Source of the DNA: Pseudomonas segetis
Lineage (GTDB): Bacteria; Pseudomonadota; Gammaproteobacteria; Pseudomonadales; Pseudomonadaceae
Assembly (NCBI RefSeq): GCF_900188155.1
Contig: NZ_FZOG01000007.1
Coordinates: forward strand, 124,001-188,000
DNA length: 64,000 nucleotides
Direction: 5' to 3'
Below the pieces are notes generated by a model, which was not told where the DNA came from, did no database searches, and was given only the letters and a program-made list of their open reading frames with translations. The position numbers were made by a program, and so were the translations under genes. This document shows positions 46,318-55,331 of this stretch, in pieces; within the stretch, counting starts at the first letter, position 1, and the number at the start of each line of letters is the position of its first letter.

Positions 46318-46959
46318 TTAGGCAGGCATATCACGCTTCATCATTACCGAGTCGATCAGGCCATATTCAGCCGCACGCTCAGCGCTCATGAAGTTGTCAC
46401 GCTCGGTATCACGCTCAATGGTTTCAAGCGTTTGACCGGTGTGATGGGCCAGCAAGGTATTGAGACGGTGACGAATGTGAAGGATTTCCTTCGCATGGAT
46501 GTCAATGTCCGATGCCTGGCCCTGGAAGCCACCCAGAGGCTGGTGAATCATCATGCGCGAGTTTGGCAGGCAATGACGCTTGCCTGGCGCGCCACCGGCC
46601 AGCAGGAACGCACCCATGCTGCAGGCCTGGCCAATGCAGGTGGTCGACACGTCCGGCTTGATGAACTGCATGGTGTCGTAGATCGACATACCCGCAGTTA
46701 CCGAGCCACCTGGCGAGTTGATATACAGGTGAATGTCTTTATCCGGGTTTTCTGCTTCAAGGAACAGCAGCTGCGCGGCAACCAGATTGGCCATGTAGTC
46801 TTCGACCGGACCAATCAGGAAGATCACTCGCTCCTTGAGCAAACGTGAATAGATGTCGTAGGCGCGCTCACCACGGGCCGACTGCTCGACAACCATAGGT
46901 ACCAAGCCGCCAGCGGCTTGCATGTCAGGCATTTGTTGCATGAAAGGATTGCGGGACAT
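46318..46959 (-). CDS. clpP: ATP-dependent Clp protease proteolytic subunit ClpP
   Basis: This 213-residue serine protease forms the tetradecameric chamber with ClpX. The catalytic Ser is in IGQACSMGAFLLAGG and the His in SRMMIHQPLGGFQGQA. The start is the ATG at 46959 (MSRNPF, the usual Pseudomonas start); an in-frame GTG at 46968 has GGGAG close by and is possible. Downstream of tig and upstream of clpX, as usual. Confidence 0.97.
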   Translation of the reverse strand: MSRNPFMQQMPDMQAAGGLVPMVVEQSARGERAYDIYSRLLKERVIFLIGPVEDYMANLVAAQLLFLEAENPDKDIHLYINSPGGSVTAGMSIYDTMQFIKPDVSTTCIGQACSMGAFLLAGGAPGKRHCLPNSRMMIHQPLGGFQGQASDIDIHAKEILHIRHRLNTLLAHHTGQTLETIERDTERDNFMSAERAAEYGLIDSVMMKRDMPA

Positions 46960-47000
46960 TTCTTGCACTCGCTCCCTAGATAGTCATATTTCAAATACGC

Positions 47001-47026
47001 ATAAGCCAGCACGAGGGCTGGCTTAT
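47001..47026 (-). terminator. Hairpin between tig and clpP
   Basis: ATAAGCCAGC (47001-47010) pairs perfectly with GCTGGCTTAT (47017-47026) around a six-base loop. No clear T-run follows, so partial read-through from tig into clpP is likely. Confidence 0.6.
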
Positions 47027-47051
47027 GGTGTGTTCGAACGAGGTAAAGAAA

Positions 47052-48362
47052 TCAGTCGGCTTTTGGAGCTTCCACCGGCTTGACAGCTTCTTCGTAAGAG
47101 ACCTTTTTATCGGTCACATTCGCCTTCTGCAAAACAGTATCTACAACTTGCTCTTCGAGCACAACAGAGCGAACTTCGTTCATCTGCTGATCGTTCTTGT
47201 AGTACCAGGAAATAACCTGCTCAGGCTCTTGGTAAGCAGAGGCCATTTCAGTGATCAACTCTTTAACGCGAGCATCATCCGGCTTCAGATCGAACTGCTT
47301 GACTACCTCGGCAACGATCAAGCCCAGCACCACACGACGCTTGGCCTGCTCTTCGAACAGCTCGGCTGGCAGTTGGTCTGGCTTGATGTTGCCGCCGAAC
47401 TGCTGAACAGCCTGAACGCGCAGACGGTCAACTTCGCTCGACAGCAGCGCCTTTGGCACTTCGATCGGGTTGGCAGCCAGCAAGCCGTCCATCACCTGGT
47501 TCTTGACCTTGGATTTGATGGCTTGGCGCAGCTCGCGCTCCATGTTCTTGCGAACTTCGGCGCGGAAACCTTCAATGCCGCCTTCCTTGATACCGAACAG
47601 CGCGAAGAAATCGTCATTCAGCTCAGGCAGCTTTGGCGCAGCAACAGCAGTCACATTGACAGTGAACTCTGCGGTTTTACCGGCCAGGTCGAGGTTTTGG
47701 TAATCTTCAGGGAAGGTTGGATTGATGACCTTCTCTTCACCAGCCTTGGCGCCAACCAGGGCGTCTTCAAAGCCAGGAATCATACGACCAGAACCCAGAA
47801 CCAGCTGGGTGCCCTTGGCCGAACCACCTGCGAACTCAGCACCGTCGATCTTGCCAACGAAGTCGATAGTCAGCTGGTCGCCAGTTTCAGCGGCACGCTC
47901 AACAGCTTCAAAGCTGGTGTTCTGCTTACGCAGGATATCCAGCATGTTGTCGACATCAGCATCAACAACTTCAGCTTCCAGGCGCTCGACAGCTATGGTG
48001 TCCAGGCCGGTTACTTCGAACTCGGGAAACACTTCGAAAGTAGCGACGTACTCGAGGTCCTTGCCCTTTTCGAACGACTTTGGCTCTACCGCTGGCTGGC
48101 CAGCCGGGTTCAGCTTCTGCTCGACAACAGCTTCATAGAAGGTCGCCTGGATCAGCTCGCCCAAGGCTTCTTGGCGCGCCGAGTCTTCGTAGCGCTGACG
48201 AATAACGCTCATCGGTACCTTGCCTGGACGGAAGCCAGGGACCTTGGCGCGACGAGCAGTCTGCTGCAGACGCTTGTTGACTTCGGTCTCGATGCGCTCG
48301 ACGGGTACACCGACGGTCATGCGACGCTCGAGTACGGAAGTGTTTTCAACAGAAACTTGCAT
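47052..48362 (-). CDS. tig: Trigger factor
   Basis: This 436-residue ribosome-bound chaperone and prolyl isomerase has the ribosome-docking signature in VPGFRPGKVPMSVIRQRY, an FKBP-type PPIase domain at about 160-240 (GDQLTIDFVGKIDGAEF, FEDALVGAKAGEE), and the helical C-terminal arms. The ATG at 48362 (MQVSVENTS) gives the usual length; the frame extends 21 codons upstream without support. It begins the tig-clpP-clpX set. Confidence 0.97.
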   Translation of the reverse strand: MQVSVENTSVLERRMTVGVPVERIETEVNKRLQQTARRAKVPGFRPGKVPMSVIRQRYEDSARQEALGELIQATFYEAVVEQKLNPAGQPAVEPKSFEKGKDLEYVATFEVFPEFEVTGLDTIAVERLEAEVVDADVDNMLDILRKQNTSFEAVERAAETGDQLTIDFVGKIDGAEFAGGSAKGTQLVLGSGRMIPGFEDALVGAKAGEEKVINPTFPEDYQNLDLAGKTAEFTVNVTAVAAPKLPELNDDFFALFGIKEGGIEGFRAEVRKNMERELRQAIKSKVKNQVMDGLLAANPIEVPKALLSSEVDRLRVQAVQQFGGNIKPDQLPAELFEEQAKRRVVLGLIVAEVVKQFDLKPDDARVKELITEMASAYQEPEQVISWYYKNDQQMNEVRSVVLEEQVVDTVLQKANVTDKKVSYEEAVKPVEAPKAD

Positions 48363-48798
48363 TGATAATCCTCGTTGCACAGACATTAAGCCGACTGTTT
48401 CCAGTCCCAGATCAAGGGCATGCATTCTAGAGGGTCAATTTACAGAAGTCACCCTAGATGCAGGCGGCAAACGGGAGATAACTAATAGATGGTGCGCACG
48501 CAGAGCCTTGGACTCATGCATTGGCCACCATCGCAGCAACGCCTTTAAATACGGGCGCTGTGCTTTGTTAATCAGCGTATTTGTGTTCCCCAAACGCGGT
48601 AATGGTCTAGCCAGGTACAGCCTTCAGGGCACAGCCGGGGCGCATAATACACCTTTTGTATTGACCAATGGTAAAAAGCTATTTTTCACCAGCGCCGCAG
48701 CGACCTGCTCCGGCAAGACAATACAAATCAACGGCTTAACCAGCCCCTGCGCAATGATTCAGGCATACAGGCATCATCCGCCTGAAACACCCTTAAAC
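48363..48798. other. Intergenic region upstream of tig
   Basis: This stretch separates the tRNA terminator from tig and shows no gene I can support. On the minus strand TATTAT occurs inside AATAC-N7-GTATT near 48640-48665 and could be the -10 of a tig promoter, but no good -35 is seen at the right distance. Confidence 0.4.
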
Positions 48799-48828
48799 GA
48801 AAAAAGGCAGCCGTTGCGGGCTGCCTTT
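48799..48828 (-). terminator. Terminator of the Arg-His-Leu tRNA operon
   Basis: GGCAGCC (48806-48812) pairs with GGCTGCC (48819-48825). On the minus strand the stem is followed by TTTTTT. It lies about 50 bases after tRNA-Leu. Confidence 0.85.
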
Positions 48829-48878
48829 GAACTTTGCTTTCAGATCGAACGTTTCCCGACTGAAAACACTACCTTAAT

Positions 48879-48963
48879 TGGTGCGGACGGAGAGACTCGA
48901 ACTCTCACAGCTTGCGCCGCTGGAACCTAAATCCAGTGTGTCTACCAATTTCACCACGTCCGC
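48879..48963 (-). tRNA. tRNA-Leu(TAG)
   Basis: This 85-nt class II tRNA starts GCGGACGTGGTGAAATTGG on the minus strand, has anticodon loop TTTAGGT inside CTGGA/TCCAG (anticodon TAG), a long variable arm and encoded CCA. Confidence 0.97.
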
Positions 48964-48983
48964 AAAACAAGGGGGTGAAACAT

Positions 48984-49010
48984 AAGAGCCAGGCCTAAGG
49001 CCTGGCTCTT
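48984..49010 (-). repeat. Perfect 12-bp hairpin between tRNA-His and tRNA-Leu
   Basis: AAGAGCCAGGCC pairs perfectly with GGCCTGGCTCTT around a three-base loop. On the minus strand it is followed by ATGTTT. It may cause partial termination or guide processing between the two tRNAs. Confidence 0.6.
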
Positions 49011-49022
49011 ATTTCAGCAATA

Positions 49023-49098
49023 TGGGGTGGACGATGGGGATCGAACCCACGACAACAGGAGTCACAATCCTGTGCTCTACCAACTGAGCTACGCCCAC
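49023..49098 (-). tRNA. tRNA-His(GTG)
   Basis: This 76-nt tRNA starts GTGGGCGTAGCTCAG on the minus strand. Anticodon loop TTGTGAC inside CAGGA/TCCTG gives GTG; CCA is encoded. The extra G(-1) typical of tRNA-His is encoded at 49099, opposite discriminator C. Confidence 0.97.
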
Positions 49099-49128
49099 CA
49101 TATAACTACTTGAGCCAAAGCTGCCAAA

Positions 49129-49205
49129 TGGCACGCCCGGCAGGACTCGAACCTGCGACCATCCGCTTAGAAGGCGGATGCTCTATCCAGCTGAGCTACG
49201 GGCGC
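49129..49205 (-). tRNA. tRNA-Arg(TCT)
   Basis: This 77-nt tRNA starts GCGCCCGTAGCTCAG on the minus strand. The anticodon loop CTTCTAA gives TCT, and CCA is encoded. The acceptor stem begins with a G-U pair. It is the promoter-proximal gene of the Arg-His-Leu operon. Confidence 0.97.
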
Positions 49206-49324
49206 TTATCCATCTGCAGAAGCAGACTTTAAGCTTTCGGCATTCTCACAAACACTTACCAGATAAGTAGCTTGCTTGTTTGCCGTCTTACCCAGCGACT
49301 GGCTGTGCTCGACAAGCGGGGCGA

Positions 49325-49353
49325 ATGTTAATGGCGGATTACATATCCGTCAA
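49325..49353 (-). promoter_or_regulatory. Promoter of the Arg-His-Leu tRNA operon
   Basis: On the minus strand TTGACG (49353-49348) and TAACAT (49330-49325) are separated by exactly 17 bases, followed by TCGCCCCGC, a GC-rich discriminator. The arrangement matches the Glu-Gly tRNA promoter at 27968. Confidence 0.75.
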
Positions 49354-49485
49354 CACTAAAATCAAAAAAAATCAGTGAGATAAAGGAGTTACACGAATTT
49401 CGTGGCTTAGCGCCTTTGCCCCACGCCTGCTCCGTGCGAGAATACGCATCCTTTTTCCACCCTCTCTAATGGTTAACCACGCGCA

Positions 49486-50340
49486 ATGACCGCACAACTG
49501 ATTGACGGTAAAGCGATTGCTGCCAGCCTTCGCCAGCAGATAGCCAAATCTGTCGCCGAGCGACGCCAGCAAGGACTGCGAGCGCCGGGCCTTGCTGTGA
49601 TCCTGGTGGGCAGCGACCCTGCCTCTCAGGTTTATGTCTCGCACAAACGTAAGGACTGTGAAGAAGTAGGCTTCCTGTCGCAGGCCTATGACCTGCCAGC
49701 CGATACCCGCCAGGAAGATTTGGCGGCACTGATTGATCAATTGAACCAAGACCCAACCATCGACGGGATCCTTGTTCAACTGCCGCTTCCCGAACACCTC
49801 GACTCTTCGCTGATTCTTGAGCGAATTCGCCCAGATAAAGATGTCGATGGCTTCCACCCTTACAATATTGGCCGCCTTGCGCAGCGCATGCCGCTGCTGC
49901 GTCCATGCACACCAAAAGGCATCATGACCCTGCTCGAAAGCACCGGCGTCGACCTTTATGGCTTGCACGCGGTGGTCGTTGGCGCATCGAATATTGTCGG
50001 TCGACCAATGGCCATGGAGCTGTTGCTCGCCGGTTGCACCGTGACAGTGACTCACCGTTTCACCAAGGACCTGGCTCGCCACGTTGGCGATGCCGACCTG
50101 CTGGTGGTCGCGGCTGGCAAGCCTGGGCTGGTCAAGGGCGAATGGGTCAAGCCGGGCGCGATCGTGATTGATGTCGGGATCAACCGCCAGGAAGATGGCA
50201 AGTTGATTGGTGATGTGGTGTACGAAACCGCCCTGCCTCGCGCAGGCTGGATCACACCCGTACCCGGCGGTGTTGGCCCGATGACGCGCGCAGGCTTGCT
50301 GGAAAACACCTTGCACGCGGCAGAACACCTGCACGACTAA
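49486..50340 (+). CDS. folD: Bifunctional methylenetetrahydrofolate dehydrogenase/cyclohydrolase
   Basis: This 284-residue folate enzyme interconverts 5,10-methylene-, methenyl- and 10-formyl-tetrahydrofolate with NADP. The catalytic Lys lies in YVSHKRKDCEEVGF, the substrate loop in GILVQLPLPEHLD, the DKDVDGFHPYNIGRL motif is intact, and VVVGASNIVGRPMAMELL with PVPGGVGPMTRAGLLENT completes the signature. Length is standard. It is divergent from the tRNA operon and convergent with the importer operon. Confidence 0.97.
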   Translation: MTAQLIDGKAIAASLRQQIAKSVAERRQQGLRAPGLAVILVGSDPASQVYVSHKRKDCEEVGFLSQAYDLPADTRQEDLAALIDQLNQDPTIDGILVQLPLPEHLDSSLILERIRPDKDVDGFHPYNIGRLAQRMPLLRPCTPKGIMTLLESTGVDLYGLHAVVVGASNIVGRPMAMELLLAGCTVTVTHRFTKDLARHVGDADLLVVAAGKPGLVKGEWVKPGAIVIDVGINRQEDGKLIGDVVYETALPRAGWITPVPGGVGPMTRAGLLENTLHAAEHLHD

Positions 50341-50355
50341 GCACAGGGCTTGAAT

Positions 50356-50390
50356 AAAAAACGGCAGGCGCTTAGCGTCTGCCGTTTTTT
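50356..50390. terminator. Bidirectional terminator between folD and the importer operon
   Basis: AAAAAACGGCA pairs with TGCCGTTTTTT, extended by GCGC/GCGT near the loop. T-runs flank both sides. Confidence 0.93.
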
Positions 50391-50418
50391 ATTTGTGCGA
50401 GCTTTACTCTGGCTTGGC

Positions 50419-52161
50419 TTACTTGCGCGCCTGCTCCCATGATTTCAGCAGGTCGGCGTAGTTAACCGTCTCCCCCTTGGGCTTCTCGTTAGCCAGCTTG
50501 GGCTTTGGCGCGCCCGGTTGATCCAACCAGTACTGCGGATCACGGGGCTCGTTAAGCTTGGGCCCACATTCGCCCAGTACATTGGCCCGCTCCAAACGAC
50601 CGAGCATGGTGTCCTGTGCTGCGGCCAGGCCATCCAAAGCCTCTTGCGGGGTTTTGTCGCCACTGGCGGCCTCGGCAATAAACTGCCACCAGAGCTGCGC
50701 CAGGCGCGGATAATCGGGCACATTGGTACCTGTTGGCGTCCACTGCACACGCGCCGGGCTGCGATAGAACTCAACCAGACCACCCAGTTTCGGCGCGATG
50801 TCGGTCATGGCCTGCGAGTTGATGTCCGACTCACGAATAGGCGTCAGGCCAACCAGGGTCTTCTTCAGCGACACGGTTTTCGAGGTCACGAACTGCGCAT
50901 ACAGCCAGGCGGCAAGACGCTGTTTCTCAGGCGTCGACTTGAGGAAGGTCCATGATCCGGTGTCCTGATAACCGAGCTTCATGCCCTCTTCCCAGTACGG
51001 CCCTTTAGGCGAAGGCGCCATCCGCCACTTTGGCGTGCCATCAGCATTAACCACCGGCAAACCTGGCTTGGTCATATCCGCGGTAAAGGCGGTGTACCAG
51101 AAGATTTGCTGGGCAATGTTACCCTGTGCAGGCACGGGCCCTGCTTCAGAGAAAGTCATGCCCTGCGCTTCTGGCGGTGCGTACTGGCGCAGCCAATCGA
51201 CGTACTTCTGGGTCGCAAAGACGGCCGCCGGAGCATTGGTGGCACCGCCACGGGCAACGCTCGAACCCACCGGGCGACATCCGTCTACCCGAATACCCCA
51301 CTCATCAACTGGCAGGCCATTGGGCAAGCCCTTGTCGCCGCCGCCCGCCATGGAAAACCAGGCATCGGTGAAGCGCCAGCCGAGCGATGGGTCTTTCTTG
51401 CCGTAATCCATGTGGCCGTAGACTTTCTTGCCGTCGATCTCCTTGACATCTTCAGAGAAGAACTTGGCGATGTCTTCGTAGGCCGACCAGTTGACCGGCA
51501 CACCCAACTCATAGCCATATTTTTCCTTGAACTTGGCTTTCAGGTCAGCGCGCTCAAACCAATCCGCGCGAAACCAGTAAAGGTTGGCGAACTGCTGGTC
51601 GGGTAGTTGATACAGCTTGCCATCCGGCCCGGTGGTGAAGGATATGCCGATAAAATCGGGCAGATCCAGGGTTGGCGAAGTGAAGTCCTTGCCTTCGTTG
51701 GCAATCATGTCGCTGATGGCCACTGCCTTGCCGTAGCGAAAGTGAGTGCCGATCAGGTCAGAGTCGTTGATATAGCCGTCGTAGATGTTTTTATCTGATT
51801 GCATCTGGGTTTGCAGCTTTTCAACCACGTCGCCTTCTTGCATCAGGTCATGGGTGAGCTTGATCCCGGTGATTTCACTGAAGGCCTTGGCCAGCACCTT
51901 GGACTCATACTCATGGGTGGCGATGGTTTCGGATGCCACGTTAATGGTCATGCCGCGAAACGGCTCTGCCGCCTTGATAAACCACTTGAGCTCGGCCAGT
52001 TGTTGTTCAGGCGTGAGTGTCGAGGGACTAAACTCACTTGCCATCCATTTCTTCGCCGCATCCTCATAAGCATCGGCCCAAGCCGCGCCACTGAGTCCGG
52101 ACAACGCCAGCAAGGCAGCCAGCGCCATGCTATGTCGGGTTTTGTTGTTATTTTCGAACAT
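50419..52161 (-). CDS. ABC transporter substrate-binding protein (GlpV-like)
   Basis: This 580-residue exported binding protein is the last gene of a six-gene importer operon. A signal peptide spans about residues 1-30 (ALAALLALSGLSGAAWA, cleavage before DAYEDAA). The body resembles the large sugar or polyol binding proteins that accompany GlpSTPQ-type systems, including DGCRPVGSSVARGGATNAPA and the terminal helical segment. It would capture the substrate in the periplasm. I chose the ATG at 52161 with GGAGG seven bases before it. The substrate is not determined; glycerol is the known one for the rhizobial homologue. Confidence 0.88.
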   Translation of the reverse strand: MFENNNKTRHSMALAALLALSGLSGAAWADAYEDAAKKWMASEFSPSTLTPEQQLAELKWFIKAAEPFRGMTINVASETIATHEYESKVLAKAFSEITGIKLTHDLMQEGDVVEKLQTQMQSDKNIYDGYINDSDLIGTHFRYGKAVAISDMIANEGKDFTSPTLDLPDFIGISFTTGPDGKLYQLPDQQFANLYWFRADWFERADLKAKFKEKYGYELGVPVNWSAYEDIAKFFSEDVKEIDGKKVYGHMDYGKKDPSLGWRFTDAWFSMAGGGDKGLPNGLPVDEWGIRVDGCRPVGSSVARGGATNAPAAVFATQKYVDWLRQYAPPEAQGMTFSEAGPVPAQGNIAQQIFWYTAFTADMTKPGLPVVNADGTPKWRMAPSPKGPYWEEGMKLGYQDTGSWTFLKSTPEKQRLAAWLYAQFVTSKTVSLKKTLVGLTPIRESDINSQAMTDIAPKLGGLVEFYRSPARVQWTPTGTNVPDYPRLAQLWWQFIAEAASGDKTPQEALDGLAAAQDTMLGRLERANVLGECGPKLNEPRDPQYWLDQPGAPKPKLANEKPKGETVNYADLLKSWEQARK

Positions 52162-52222
52162 AGAGACCTCCATCTCAGGGTATTTACCAAAGCCAGGAAA
52201 TGCCGCTACCAACTGCCCTCCA

Positions 52223-52495
52223 CTAGCCCCAACGCATCACTACAACCAACCACACCACGGACAGCGCCGAGGCTATCCAGACACTCCAGTCAGTCACACC
52301 TATCACCATGAGATGCAGGTATGCGCTGCCTAAAAGCCCGATAAACAAACGATCACCACGACTGGTGGCAATAGGTAAAAAGCCGCGGCGCTCAACACAG
52401 GGCGAACGCAACTCCCAAACCGTCATACCAACCAGCAACAAGCCGATACCGCCAAAAAACAGCGCTGTCGGTAATGTCCAGGCCATCCACTCCAT
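52223..52495 (-). CDS. Small two-helix membrane protein of the importer (DUF2160, GlpU-like)
   Basis: This 90-residue protein starts MEWMAWTLPTALFFGGIGLLL at the ATG at 52495, with GGAGAAT in front. Two or three hydrophobic segments (about 7-26, 50-66 and 69-86) flank a basic loop (RSPCVERRGFLPIATSRGDR). The family is found in this position in GlpSTPQUV-type operons. Its role is unknown; it may help assemble the importer or contact a regulator. Confidence 0.82.
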   Translation of the reverse strand: MEWMAWTLPTALFFGGIGLLLVGMTVWELRSPCVERRGFLPIATSRGDRLFIGLLGSAYLHLMVIGVTDWSVWIASALSVVWLVVVMRWG

Positions 52496-52505
52496 GGGAT
52501 TCTCC

Positions 52506-53303
52506 TTACACCCGGCCCAGGGCAAAGCCCTTGGCCACATGGTTGCGCACGAACCAGATCACCAACATGCCCGGCAAAATGGTCAAGACTCCAGCAGCGG
52601 CCAGCACGCCCCAGTCGATCCCCGAGGCTGAAACCGTACGCGTCATTACCGCGACGATGGGCTTGGCATCCACCGATGTCAGGGTTCGTGCCAACAGCAG
52701 CTCAACCCAGGAAAACATGAAGCAGAAAAATGCCGTCACTCCAATTCCGGAGCCAATCAGCGGGATAAAGATCTTCACAAAGAATTTGGGGAAGCTGTAA
52801 CCGTCGATATAAGCCGTCTCATCGATTTCCTTCGGCACGCCGGACATGAAACCCTCGAGAATCCACACCGCCAGGGGCACGTTGAATAGACAGTGCGCCA
52901 GGGCCACTGCGATATGGGTGTCAAACAAGCCGATCGATGAATAAAGCTGGAAAAACGGCAGCAGAAACACAGCGGGCGGCGCCATGCGATTGGTCAGCAG
53001 CCAGAAGAACAGGTGCTTATCACCGAGAAAGCGGTAGCGCGAAAATGCATAGGCGGCCGGCAAGGCCACACTGAGCGAGATCAGGGTGTTCAAGCTCACG
53101 TAATACAATGAATTGAGGTATGCCTGATACCAACTCGGGTCGGTGAAGATCACCCTGTAGTTATCCAGCGTAAAGCTGCTGGGCCAGAGCGTCAGGCTGC
53201 CCAGAATCTCGGTATTGCTCTTGAACGACATGTTCACCAGCCAGTAGATCGGCACCAGCAGAAACAGGATATAGAGCACCAAAACCACGCGTTTACGTAA
53301 CAT
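52506..53303 (-). CDS. ABC importer permease 2 (GlpQ-like)
   Basis: This 265-residue inner-membrane permease has six helices and the MalG-type EAA loop (EIDETAYIDGYSFPKFFVKIFIPLIGSGI) that docks on the ATPases. It starts at the ATG at 53303 with GAGGAGG in front; a TTG five codons earlier is unlikely. It pairs with the permease encoded just upstream. Confidence 0.92.
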   Translation of the reverse strand: MLRKRVVLVLYILFLLVPIYWLVNMSFKSNTEILGSLTLWPSSFTLDNYRVIFTDPSWYQAYLNSLYYVSLNTLISLSVALPAAYAFSRYRFLGDKHLFFWLLTNRMAPPAVFLLPFFQLYSSIGLFDTHIAVALAHCLFNVPLAVWILEGFMSGVPKEIDETAYIDGYSFPKFFVKIFIPLIGSGIGVTAFFCFMFSWVELLLARTLTSVDAKPIVAVMTRTVSASGIDWGVLAAAGVLTILPGMLVIWFVRNHVAKGFALGRV

Positions 53304-53314
53304 TGCCCGCCTCC

Positions 53315-54178
53315 TCAACTGTTCTTATCGCTGTGGGTCATGGCGGTGTAGAACAGCCATGACACCAACAAGATGATCAGGAAGTAGACCAGGGAGAATG
53401 CAGCCGCCGGACCGAGGTCGAACTGGCCGACAGCCATTTTGGTCAATGTCTGGCTGAGGAAGGTCGTTGCATTGCCGGGGCCGCCCCCGGTCAGCACAAA
53501 GGGCTCGGTATAGATCATGAAGCTGTCCATGAAACGCAGCATCACAGCAATCAACAACACACTCTTGAGCTTGGGCAACTGGATGTAGCGAAACACCGCC
53601 CAGGATGAAGCGCGATCAATACGTGCAGCCTGGTAATACACATCGGGAATCGCCCGCAGGCCTGAATAACACAGCAGCGCCACAAGTGAGGTCCAATGCC
53701 AGACATCCATCACCAGCACCGTGACCCAGGCATCAGTGGTATTGGACGCATAGTTGTAGCTGATGCCCAGCGCATTCAGGGTCCAGCCCAGCAGGCCAAT
53801 GTCGGCGCGGCCAAATATCTGCCAGATGGTACCGACGACATTCCATGGAATCAGCAATGGAATCGCCATCACGATCAAGCAGGCTGACGCCCAGCGCCCC
53901 TTGGTCGGCATGGTCAGGGCAATCGCAATGCCCAGTGGAATTTCGATCAGCAATACACAGCCTGAATAAATAAACTGGCGCAACAGGGAGTCATGCAGGC
54001 GCGAGTCACGCAGCACCTGCTTGAACCAGTCAACGCCAACGAAGAAGCGGCTGGATGAGTCAAATATGTCCTGCACCGAGTAGTTGACCACGGTCATCAT
54101 CGGCACTACCGCGCTGAACGCCACCAGCAAGAACACCGGCAACACCAACCACCAGGCTTTATTGTTATGCACTTTCAT
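53315..54178 (-). CDS. ABC importer permease 1 (GlpP-like)
   Basis: This 287-residue MalF-type permease has six helices and the EAA loop AIPDVYYQAARIDRASSWAVFRYIQLPKLKSVL. FVLTGGGPGNATTFLSQTL is the conserved segment of sugar permeases. It overlaps the ATPase gene upstream by 14 bases and lies 11 bases before permease 2, so translation is coupled. Confidence 0.92.
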   Translation of the reverse strand: MKVHNNKAWWLVLPVFLLVAFSAVVPMMTVVNYSVQDIFDSSSRFFVGVDWFKQVLRDSRLHDSLLRQFIYSGCVLLIEIPLGIAIALTMPTKGRWASACLIVMAIPLLIPWNVVGTIWQIFGRADIGLLGWTLNALGISYNYASNTTDAWVTVLVMDVWHWTSLVALLCYSGLRAIPDVYYQAARIDRASSWAVFRYIQLPKLKSVLLIAVMLRFMDSFMIYTEPFVLTGGGPGNATTFLSQTLTKMAVGQFDLGPAAAFSLVYFLIILLVSWLFYTAMTHSDKNS

Positions 54179-55331
54179 GGCGCGCCTCCTGTGCGTCTAC
54201 CGTGACCAGAAAGTCATCGGCATAGACCATCAGCCACTGCGCCGAAAAACTCACCGATGCCCGATGCCTGGGTACGACCTGATCCTCTTGCAGGCGCACC
54301 TTGAGCGGCTGGCCATCCAGGTTCAGGCTGAGGATTTTATATGTGCCCAAGTCCTCGACATGTACCACCTCGGCGCTAAAGGCGTCGCTGTCGGCCGCGA
54401 CTTCAACCAAGGATTCAGCACCGGGAAGATCGCTGCCGGGAAGATCCCAGAGATGAACAAACTCGGGTCGAATACCTATTTTCAATTGCTGATAATCCAG
54501 CGAATCAAGTCGCTGGTTGAGCGCCGCGCCAAGGCTCAAGCGAGTGTTGGCAAAGCAGACTCCATCCGCGCAACGCTCGACTTCGATCAAGTTCATCCCG
54601 GGGCTGCCAATGAAATAACCGACGAAGGTATGGCTGGGCCGCTCGAACAGTTCACGCGGTGTACCAAACTGCACAATCTGGCCGCCATACATCACCGCGA
54701 TCTTGTCGGCAAAGGTCGAGGCCTCCAACTGGTCATGGGTGACGTAGATCATGGTGATATTGAACTGCTCGTGAATCTGCTTGAGCTTGCGCCGCAGTTT
54801 CCACTTCAGGTGCGGGTCAATCACCGTCAGCGGCTCGTCAAATAGAATCGCCGAGACGTCATCACGCACCAGGCCACGGCCCATGGAGACTTTTTGCTTC
54901 TCATCGGCGCTCAGGTTGCTGGCCTTTTTCGTCAGCAAAGGATGCAAATCCAGCACTTCGGCAATCTCGTGCACCTTGCTCAATACTTGCGGTTCAGCCA
55001 TGCCCTGGTTACGCAGTGGAAAGGCCAGGTTATCGAACACGGTCATGGTGTCGTATACCACTGGAAACTGGAAAACCTGGGCGATATTGCGCATTTGCGG
55101 GGTCAAGTCGTTGACCACCCTTGAATCAAACAACACCTGGCCATGGGACGGGCTGAGCAGCCCGGAGATGATGTTCAGCAGTGTCGACTTCCCACAACCT
55201 GATGGCCCCAGCAGCGCATAGGCACCGCCCTGCTCCCAGGTATGGTTCATTTCGCGAATCGCATATTCAGCGGCGCTGCTTGGCGTGCGACTGTAGCTAT
55301 GGGCAAGATTCTGCAAGCGGATCTCAGCCAT
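54165..55331 (-). CDS. ABC importer ATPase 2 (GlpT-like) with degenerate signature motif
   Basis: This 388-residue ATPase has a normal Walker A (GPSGCGKST, residues 42-50), Q-loop (QVFQFP), Walker B (ILFDEP, Asp165-Glu166) and switch His199 (YVTHDQ). The signature motif at 140-144 reads LSADE instead of LSGGQ. The C-terminal OB-like regulatory domain is present. Together with its partner it should form one complete ATP site (its own Walker A/B and His199 with the partner LSGGQ). It shares one base with the stop of the upstream ATPase. Confidence 0.92.
   Translation of the reverse strand: MAEIRLQNLAHSYSRTPSSAAEYAIREMNHTWEQGGAYALLGPSGCGKSTLLNIISGLLSPSHGQVLFDSRVVNDLTPQMRNIAQVFQFPVVYDTMTVFDNLAFPLRNQGMAEPQVLSKVHEIAEVLDLHPLLTKKASNLSADEKQKVSMGRGLVRDDVSAILFDEPLTVIDPHLKWKLRRKLKQIHEQFNITMIYVTHDQLEASTFADKIAVMYGGQIVQFGTPRELFERPSHTFVGYFIGSPGMNLIEVERCADGVCFANTRLSLGAALNQRLDSLDYQQLKIGIRPEFVHLWDLPGSDLPGAESLVEVAADSDAFSAEVVHVEDLGTYKILSLNLDGQPLKVRLQEDQVVPRHRASVSFSAQWLMVYADDFLVTVDAQEARHESA

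Noticed and set aside
48220..48930. Long open frame of 236 codons on the plus strand
   Set aside because: It runs antisense through the start of tig, crosses the tRNA terminator and part of tRNA-Leu, and has no ribosome site or recognisable domain.
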